DNA from: Ardenticatenaceae bacterium
GTDB lineage: Bacteria > Chloroflexota > Anaerolineae > Promineifilales > Promineifilaceae
Assembly (NCBI GenBank): GCA_020634455.1
Contig: JACKBQ010000002.1
Span: 930,001 to 994,000 of the forward strand
DNA: 64,000 nt
Reading direction: 5' to 3'
Shown: positions 58,486 through 64,000 of the stretch, piece by piece
Position numbering within the stretch: position 1 is the first letter of the stretch
How the letters are laid out: each line of letters begins with the position of its first letter
Made by a program: the position numbers and the translations under genes
Notes under the pieces: model-generated
What the model was told of the DNA's origin: nothing
Database searches by the model: none
Seen by the model: only the letters and a program-made list of their open reading frames with translations

Positions 58486-61218
58486 TTAACTCTGACGGCG
58501 CAGCCACACCTTTTCCAGCTCAATGAGCAGCAGCATGCCTAGCCCCAGCCCGGCGCACAGCAGCAGCTCCAACCCACTGAGCGGCGTTACTTGGAAGAAT
58601 TGATCCAGGGCGGGGGTGTAGATGACGATGAGTTGCAGAACGGCCGTTACCAGCACCAGCCCCAACAGCACCGGATTTGTGCGCAGACCCAGCGACGCCA
58701 GCGACGCCGTAGTCGAGCGAGAAGCCAGTGCCTGTCCCATCTGCATAAACGCCAGCGCCGTGAAGATCATCGTTTGCCAGCGGGTATTGGCCGGGTCGTC
58801 GGGCGCATGGTAAAGCACGCCCAGCCCCAAGGCCACCAGCCCCATCACCAAACCGACCCAGATGACGTGCCGGGTTAGCCCGCCGCTGAACAAACTTTCT
58901 TGCGGGCTGCGCGGCGGCTTTTCCATCGAGTTTGGCTCGGCCGGTTCCACGCCCAGCCCCAGCCCCAACAGCCCATCGGTGAGCAGGTTAAGCCAGAGCA
59001 GTTGCAGCGGCAGCAGCGCCACGTTGATGCCCACAAACGGAGCCAGCAGCATCACCAGCACCTTGCCCACGTTGCCCGCAATGGAAAACTTTACAAAGCG
59101 GCGAATGTTGTCGTAGATGGCCCGCCCTTCCTCCACGGAAGAGACAATGGTGGCAAAATTATCGTCCAGCAGCACCATTTCCGACGCTTCTTTGGACACA
59201 TCCGTGCCGGTGATACCCATTGCAATGCCGATGTCGGCCTTGCGCAGGGCGGGCGAATCGTTGACGCCATCGCCCGTCATGGCCACCACCTGCCCCTGAT
59301 TTTGCAGCGCTTCCACAATGCGCAGCTTGTGCTCTGGCGTTACACGCGCATAAACCGAGACCTCTTTGACCACCTCACCCAGCTCTTCGGGCGTCATGCG
59401 GCTCAAATCCTGGCCAGTTTTCACGCGCATGTTGTCGGTAATGCCCAGATCATGGGCAATGAAGCGAGCGGTCAGCGGATGATCGCCGGTGATCATGATG
59501 GGGCGAATGCCAGCCGATTTGCAGGTGGCAACGGCCGTTTTCACTTCAGGTCGCGGCGGGTCAATCATGCCAGACAGGCCAATGAAGATGAGATTGTCTT
59601 CTTCTGGCTGGGCATCTGGCTGCCAATGCATCGCCAGCCCCAGCACGCGCATGCCGTTTTGAGCCATCTCCTCGTTGGCAGCTTCAATCCGGGCAACCCA
59701 GGCGGGGTCCAGGGGAACGGCCGTGCCGTTCAACCAGATTTGCGGGCAGAGCGGCAGCAAACCATCCACCGCCCCCTTGGTGAAGGAGACAAACGGCGTC
59801 GGCGCGTCAGCCAGCGCCCGCAGCGCCAATGGCAGTTTGTCCAGTGACTCCGGCAAGCGGTGGACCGTTGTCATCCGCTTGCGGTCGGCGTCGAACGGCA
59901 GTTCCGCCACGCGGGGTACCACCGTTTCCAGTTCGCTTTTGCGCAAATGCACCTGCGACGCCGCCACCAGCAGCGCACCCTCAGTTGGATCGCCCAGGGC
60001 GCTAAAGCGGCCCGTTTGCGGATCAGGGCGCAGGGAGGCGTCGTTGCACAACGCGCCAGCGGCCAGCGCCAGCCCGATTTCTGGCGGTTGGTTGGCCAAA
60101 AAGTCTGGCGAAGCGTCGGGCAGTTGCAGTGAAGCGGCGGGATGTTTGGCCGTGCCTTGCAGCTCCAAAAAGTGGCCCGCCACATCAATAATCGTCACCG
60201 TCATCCGGTTTTCGGTGAGGGTGCCGGTTTTATCGGAGCAGATGGTGGTGACGGAGCCAAGCGTTTCCACGGCGGGCAGCTTGCGGATGAGGGCGCGGCG
60301 GCGCAGCATTCGTTGTGCGCCCAGCGCCAGCGTCACGGTGACCACAGCGGGGAGTCCTTCTGGCACCACGGCCACGGCGACGGAAACGGCCGTTAAAAAC
60401 ATCTCCTCCACCGATTCCCCCCGCAAAATACCAATGACCATCACCAGGGCAGCGACAATGACGCCGCCGATGGCCAACTGCTTGCCCACCTGGTCGAGCC
60501 GCTGCTGCAACGGCGTCAGGCCAGACTCGACGGTTTGCAGCAGGGTGGCAATTTTGCCCAGCTCTGTTTCCATGCCGGTGCCGGTCACAACGGCCGTACC
60601 GCGACCATAGGTCACCACCGTACCCATATACGCCATGTTGCGTCGGTCGCCCAGGGGTACATCTTCACGGGGCAGCGCTTCTGTGTGCTTTTCCACTGGT
60701 TCCGATTCGCCGGTGAGCGCCGCTTCCTGAATGCGCAGGTTCACACATTCCACCAGGCGCAGGTCGGCGGGGATGGCGTTGCCTGCTTCCAACAGCACCA
60801 CATCCCCCGGCACCAGCTCCTTGGCGGACAGTTCCCGCAGCTCGCCATTCCGGCGCACCCGCACCAGCGGCACGGCCAGCCGCTTCAGGGCAGCCATCGC
60901 CTGCTCGGCCCGGTATTCCTGGAAAAAGCCCAGCAGGGCAAACAAGATAACGATGGCGGCAATTGCGGCCGTTTCTGTCACCTTACCCAAAAAGCCGGAA
61001 ACAACGGCCGCTGCAATCAAAATCAGCACCATTGTGTTGGTAAATTGGGCCACCAGCAGCCGCACGGGGGAAACGCCCCCGCTTTCGGTCAGTTCGTTGG
61101 GGCCGAATTGGGCCTGTTTAGCGGCGGCTTCTGCCTCGCCCAGCCCGGTCTCAAGATTTAAGTTTAGAGTTTGCACCAGTTCTTCAGTGGTAACTGTATG
61201 CCACGGTTTTTGCGCCAT
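58486..61218 (-). CDS. P-type cation ATPase, calcium-transporting type (P2)
   Basis: Motifs appear in order: ALTGESEPVEK (A domain), SDKTGTLTENRMT with the phosphorylated Asp, and GDGVNDSPALRKADIG. The N-terminal cation-ATPase segment (WHTVTTEELVQTL) and the PEGLPAVVTVTLALG helix with PEGLP match SERCA/PMCA-like bacterial ATPases. It probably pumps Ca2+, using ATP, out of the cytoplasm. I start at ATG 61218 (910 residues) because AAGGAA lies 5 nt upstream; the longer in-frame start at 61263 has no such site. It is co-transcribed with the AI-2E permease. Confidence 0.93.
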   Translation of the reverse strand: MAQKPWHTVTTEELVQTLNLNLETGLGEAEAAAKQAQFGPNELTESGGVSPVRLLVAQFTNTMVLILIAAAVVSGFLGKVTETAAIAAIVILFALLGFFQEYRAEQAMAALKRLAVPLVRVRRNGELRELSAKELVPGDVVLLEAGNAIPADLRLVECVNLRIQEAALTGESEPVEKHTEALPREDVPLGDRRNMAYMGTVVTYGRGTAVVTGTGMETELGKIATLLQTVESGLTPLQQRLDQVGKQLAIGGVIVAALVMVIGILRGESVEEMFLTAVSVAVAVVPEGLPAVVTVTLALGAQRMLRRRALIRKLPAVETLGSVTTICSDKTGTLTENRMTVTIIDVAGHFLELQGTAKHPAASLQLPDASPDFLANQPPEIGLALAAGALCNDASLRPDPQTGRFSALGDPTEGALLVAASQVHLRKSELETVVPRVAELPFDADRKRMTTVHRLPESLDKLPLALRALADAPTPFVSFTKGAVDGLLPLCPQIWLNGTAVPLDPAWVARIEAANEEMAQNGMRVLGLAMHWQPDAQPEEDNLIFIGLSGMIDPPRPEVKTAVATCKSAGIRPIMITGDHPLTARFIAHDLGITDNMRVKTGQDLSRMTPEELGEVVKEVSVYARVTPEHKLRIVEALQNQGQVVAMTGDGVNDSPALRKADIGIAMGITGTDVSKEASEMVLLDDNFATIVSSVEEGRAIYDNIRRFVKFSIAGNVGKVLVMLLAPFVGINVALLPLQLLWLNLLTDGLLGLGLGVEPAEPNSMEKPPRSPQESLFSGGLTRHVIWVGLVMGLVALGLGVLYHAPDDPANTRWQTMIFTALAFMQMGQALASRSTTASLASLGLRTNPVLLGLVLVTAVLQLIVIYTPALDQFFQVTPLSGLELLLCAGLGLGMLLLIELEKVWLRRQS

Positions 61219-61762
61219 TGCGTTCCTTCGCGATAAGCTCTCGCTGCGTTGTACTGCCTGCAAACTACGGGCAGGGTAAAAGCAAAATAGTTGCGGAAAT
61301 CACCAATTGGAAATTATCGTGAACTATTGGGTATCCGCCAAAAAAATTGTCAGCGCTTTTGGGTTGAGGCAGGTAGGCCTCACCTTTTTAAGCAAAATGA
61401 GTACAAGTTTATATACACAATTTACAAAAATCTGCATCCGGCAAAGTAATTTTTAAGGAAAAGATTCACCAGCGTCTTATTTGCACAGCCCTGTCATGCT
61501 TGCATACGGGGAATATACGGTTGAAGCGCAAGCTGGTTGCCAGGTCTTCCTGGCAAGAAAATCTGTAAGCTTGCTTGCGTACGATTTCCCGATTCTACCT
61601 TAAATGCCTGTCCGCATATTGGCCACAGAGAGCATCGAGCGTTTTGAGGCGAAGCTTCAATTCGCAAAATCTGCTTTTCCCTCCTTGGCTGTTCGGATGG
61701 ATTCTTAACTGATTTCAAATTTTGATACGCTCTTAACAAGAGGCAAGGAGGCCAGTTTTAGC
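61219..61762. other. 544-bp gap with nested hairpin
   Basis: No credible gene. A short reading frame here has no ACGGCCGT codons and no family-like content. A strong hairpin, TTGCCAGG/CCTGGCAA with a TCTT loop (61537-61556), sits inside a GCAAGCT/AGCTTGC pair (61528-61534 and 61568-61574). This may be a regulatory RNA structure; I cannot identify it. Confidence 0.5.
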
Positions 61763-62797
61763 ATGCAACAATCAGTGTCGTTAAAACCAGAACAACCACG
61801 GCGATATCGCCTATTAATTTATCCCGCGCTATTGCTTTTGATCTACAGCACCTGGCTCATTTATATGACCATGTCGAAAAATTGGTCGCTTTACGGCACA
61901 CATTGGCCAGCTTCTGTGACAATGGTGCTGGGTTCGTTTGTGGCTGGCATCACCGCAGAGGGGGGCGGGGCAGTGGCGTTCCCCGTTTTCACCAAAGTTT
62001 TGCATATTGCTTCTGGCAACGCCCGCACCTTTAGCCTGATGATTCAGACGTTTGGCATGGGTATGGCGGCCATTTTTATTGCCACCCGTCGGATTCGGGT
62101 TTTGCCACGGGTTATTTTGTTTGTGTCACTTGGCGGGGTTGTGGGACATGTCATTGGTTTGTTCTGGTTTCCGCTGCCTGCACCGTATCCCAAGATTTTG
62201 TTTACGTTTATCACCACTGTTTTTGGCGTGGCTCTGCTTATCTCTCGCTGGGGGTTGCACTGGACTCCGCAGCAAGATTTGCCGCATTGGACCTGGGTAC
62301 ATCGGGTAATTTTTGTCTCGCTGGGCATTTTTGGGGGCATGGTGGCCGCCAATGTTGGTTCTGGCATTGACGTGGTCACGTTTATCATCTTGACGCTGAT
62401 GTTTGGGATTAATGAAAAGATCAGCACGCCTACTACAGTCATTATTATGGGAATTAATTCGCTTGTTGGTTTTTTCCTGCATGGCGTTGTGGCCCAGGAT
62501 ATTGACCCGGAAGTGTGGAAGTATTGGCTGGTAGCCGTGCCGATTGTGATTGTTGGCGCTCCTTTTGGGGCATTTGTTGGCTCAAAAATTAGCCGGGATG
62601 CGGTCATCATTTTTCTGGCGACGCTTATTTCTATTGAGCTGGTGACGACGCTGTGGCTGGTGCCGTTTACGGCCGTTATGTGGCAGGTAACGATTATTGC
62701 CACTGTGATATTTAGCGCCTGTTTTGCCGCGATGCTGTATTATCGGCACAATTATTTGCCCCGCTGGTTAACTAAGACCGGGGAGCATTTGGAATAA
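61763..62797 (+). CDS. TauE/SafE-family membrane permease
   Basis: This 344-residue protein has about 8-10 membrane helices. The first TauE/SafE repeat contains GSFVAGITAEGGGAVAFPVFTKVLH and the second IFGGMVAANVGSGIDVVTFI and KISTPTTVIIMGINSLVGFF. The family moves sulfur-containing anions such as sulfite, sulfoacetate or taurine across the membrane; cargo is open. A Shine-Dalgarno (AAGGAGG) is 11 nt before the ATG, slightly long. Confidence 0.9.
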   Translation: MQQSVSLKPEQPRRYRLLIYPALLLLIYSTWLIYMTMSKNWSLYGTHWPASVTMVLGSFVAGITAEGGGAVAFPVFTKVLHIASGNARTFSLMIQTFGMGMAAIFIATRRIRVLPRVILFVSLGGVVGHVIGLFWFPLPAPYPKILFTFITTVFGVALLISRWGLHWTPQQDLPHWTWVHRVIFVSLGIFGGMVAANVGSGIDVVTFIILTLMFGINEKISTPTTVIIMGINSLVGFFLHGVVAQDIDPEVWKYWLVAVPIVIVGAPFGAFVGSKISRDAVIIFLATLISIELVTTLWLVPFTAVMWQVTIIATVIFSACFAAMLYYRHNYLPRWLTKTGEHLE

Positions 62798-62826
62798 TCT
62801 TGCGCCAATAAGCTGCTGGTTATTGC

Positions 62827-62890
62827 GATTGGGCCAATTTTTTTGCCGTTACTGTTTAGGTGAAATCAAATTGGCCCAATTTTTGTTTTG
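62827..62890. terminator. Terminator-like hairpin with GATTGGGCCAATTT arms
   Basis: GATTGGGCCAATTT and AAATTGGCCCAAT arms flank a 27-nt loop, followed by TTTTTGTTTTGG on the plus strand. It would end the TauE transcript. The left arm is identical over 15 nt to the element at 44669, so it is also a dispersed repeat. Confidence 0.75.
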
Positions 62891-62918
62891 GCTATTAAGG
62901 AAGCGTTGCCTATTTAGA

Positions 62919-63740
62919 TCACTTCTGGTTAAGGTACCAGGTTTCATCAGATTGGAACATCCAGGTGATGCTACTGCCGGGGAGTGGGTGTAGCAGGAGT
63001 GAATCTGGCCAGACGACATGCTGCCAACCGGTTTCGGAAAGGATGAGCGGCTCGAAGGTTTCATTGGTGAGGCGTTTGATTTGTGGAAGAGGATGATTGC
63101 GTTCTGGTTCAATTAGCCAGAGGTGGGGTGGGGAATCGGCCGTTTCCAGGTCATCCAGGTAGCAGGTAAAAAGTTCGGCTCGGTTTAATTGTTGGGCATC
63201 TTCAATAAAGCCGAGGTATTGGGTGGGTAAATCTTCGATGGCGAAGGGCGTGAGGGGGCCAAAAAGCCCACGCGGTAAGCCTCCCTGCCACTTTTCAAAG
63301 CGAATGCTCCAATCCATGTAGATGCCAAGGGCGGCGGCAGTGGCTTGTTCTTTTGGTAGGTAGCCAGAGATGCGATAAGTGGTGGTGTACCCGGTGAGGC
63401 CGCCCCGGACGGATTGGGTAATAGTGATGGTGCCGCCGTTTTGGGAAACGGCCGTTGCCACATCTTCAATCAATTTGGCGGGATTTCCGGCATCAAAATG
63501 GCTGGTATCGAACCAGCCGTATGTGCTGCTGTAATAGTAGCGGGCTTCAGGGAGCGGGGTGATGAGTCGCTGAACATTGGGCCGATCGGTGGGGCAGGTG
63601 ACCCAGTAATAGCTGGTGCGGTTGGCGCGGCTGCCAGCCGCTGGTGCGTGGTGCAGGGTGAGGGAGTTGATCTGCTGGTGGATCATGAATAGCCCTAGTA
63701 AAAGGGCCAGCATGGTGGTGGCTCGCTGAAACAGTTTCAT
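62919..63740 (-). CDS. Secreted protein of unknown function
   Basis: A signal peptide or anchor helix (about residues 8-25) precedes an acidic and aromatic mature protein of about 240 residues, with YYWVTCPTDRPNVQRLITPL near the start and PGSSITWMFQSDETWYLNQK at the end. No named family is recognised. Three hairpins lie upstream of its start codon. Confidence 0.65.
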   Translation of the reverse strand: MKLFQRATTMLALLLGLFMIHQQINSLTLHHAPAAGSRANRTSYYWVTCPTDRPNVQRLITPLPEARYYYSSTYGWFDTSHFDAGNPAKLIEDVATAVSQNGGTITITQSVRGGLTGYTTTYRISGYLPKEQATAAALGIYMDWSIRFEKWQGGLPRGLFGPLTPFAIEDLPTQYLGFIEDAQQLNRAELFTCYLDDLETADSPPHLWLIEPERNHPLPQIKRLTNETFEPLILSETGWQHVVWPDSLLLHPLPGSSITWMFQSDETWYLNQK

Positions 63741-63766
63741 AGTTGACAGGTGCGGGTTTGCCGATC

Positions 63767-63912
63767 GGTGCGACGACAGGATTTTGTGTCTGCTGGCCTG
63801 TCATCGCACCGGGGTGCGCTAAGGGCTTGACCGTTTTTTGCTTTGGAGTTTGGGTAAACGGTCAAGCCTTGGGGTTCGTTTCCTACATCAAAATTTATTT
63901 GTGAACGAACCC
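63767..63912. repeat. Three adjacent hairpins
   Basis: Hairpin 1: 63767-63780 with 63797-63810 (14 bp, one mismatch, GGTGCGA...TCGCACC). Hairpin 2: 63822-63836 with 63856-63870 (about 15 bp, GCTTGACCGTTT/AAACGGTCAAGC). Hairpin 3: 63872-63880 with 63904-63912 (9 bp, GGGTTCGTT/AACGAACCC). No T-run follows any of them. The order suggests an RNA structure or compound small repeat between two genes. Confidence 0.6.
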
Positions 63913-64000
63913 TAAGTGGCGGACTTATGGAGGGCTTGAACGGAACGAAATTGGCTGGAGGTAAGGTCTTGGGTAACGGCCGTTTGCGTTTCTTCATCTA
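63912..64000 (-). CDS. C-terminal end of a gene that continues beyond the window
   Basis: One frame is open from the window edge to TAG at 63912-63914 and reads ...ETQTAVTQDLTSSQFRSVQA before the end. It contains ACGGCCGT read as TAV, the usual frame for this palindrome in real genes here. Only 28 codons are visible, so the call is weak. Confidence 0.3.
   Translation of the reverse strand, partial: DEETQTAVTQDLTSSQFRSVQALHKSAT

Larger units (their letters stand above)
281..63983. repeat. Dispersed highly iterated palindrome ACGGCCGT (mostly AACGGCCGTT)
   Basis: Copies are spread over the whole window, both inside genes and in gaps, about 120 by eye. Examples are 281-290, 51287-51343 (two copies) and 63976-63983. 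In coding sequence it is mostly read as TAV (ACG GCC GTN) or NGR (AAC GGC CGT), so proteins here are rich in those tripeptides. See findings for interpretation. Confidence 0.85.

Noticed and set aside
59675..60610. A plus-strand frame of about 310 codons opposite the P-type ATPase.
   Set aside because: It is antisense to a gene with all P-type motifs and lacks any domain.
61494..61739. A small minus-strand reading frame in the 544-bp gap.
   Set aside because: It covers the nested hairpin, has no Shine-Dalgarno and no plausible domain.
281..63983. ACGGCCGT copies as terminators or operators.
   Set aside because: Most copies are inside coding sequences in all regions and are far too frequent for either role; a few in gaps may still add to hairpins.
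63737..63997. An 86-codon frame at the right edge on the minus strand.
   Set aside because: It runs through three hairpins and is arginine/proline-rich noise; another frame ending at 63912 looks more like a gene end.

Overview
The window looks like a chromosomal piece of a Chloroflexota bacterium, probably an Anaerolineae/Ardenticatenia-like lineage. This is inference. It rests on a cluster of giant GT-C membrane proteins of the Agl23 (TIGR03663) and Chlor_Arch_YYY/DUF2298 (TIGR03662) families, secreted proteins with Thr/Pro-rich linkers ending in a YLPxxxK tail, and Ser/Thr-kinase-like membrane proteins. Coding density is high, most genes are on the minus strand, and there is no phage, IS transposase, CRISPR array, rRNA or tRNA that I can support.

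Layout. 1-4.9 kb: two kinase-fold membrane proteins that lack key catalytic residues, a membrane protein sharing an ectodomain with the first, and a membrane-anchored M23 peptidase. 4.9-12.1 kb: a complete Opp/Dpp-type importer (two ATPases, two permeases, lipoprotein) preceded by a sarcosine-oxidase-like flavoenzyme. 12.3-16.8 kb: EamA transporter, secreted metzincin protease, SDR. 16.9-31.7 kb: a co-oriented surface-glycosylation cluster of four GT-C/YYY membrane proteins with an embedded ECF sigma/membrane partner pair. 32.0-34.6 kb: secreted protein of unknown function and an FkbM methyltransferase. 34.7-45.2 kb: metallophosphoesterase, Crp/Fnr regulator, degenerate metallo-beta-lactamase-fold protein, AlaX-type editing protein, GAF/PAS histidine kinase, TsaD, SelA and small unknown genes. 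45.3-51.3 kb: DnaE2-like polymerase, GH4 glycosidase plus BadF-type sugar kinase, MscL. 51.3-64 kb: PEP-utilising phosphotransferase-like protein, histidine phosphatase, SRPBCC protein, nitroreductase, CorA, AI-2E permease, Ca-type P-ATPase, TauE/SafE permease, a secreted unknown, and the end of one more gene.

Two genome-scale signals stand out. First, the octamer ACGGCCGT (usually AACGGCCGTT) occurs about 120 times by my eye count, about once per 0.5 kb, inside and between genes, where one or so is expected by chance. It resembles the HIP1 palindrome of cyanobacteria but has a different sequence. Second, short hairpins built from 7-nt units (GAGATTG / CAATCTC) lie in-frame inside coding sequences of two YYY membrane proteins and the DnaE2-like polymerase, adding a GDWRLE...SLQSP-like peptide, and one copy lies between genes. 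Several other hairpin families occupy the intergenic gaps.
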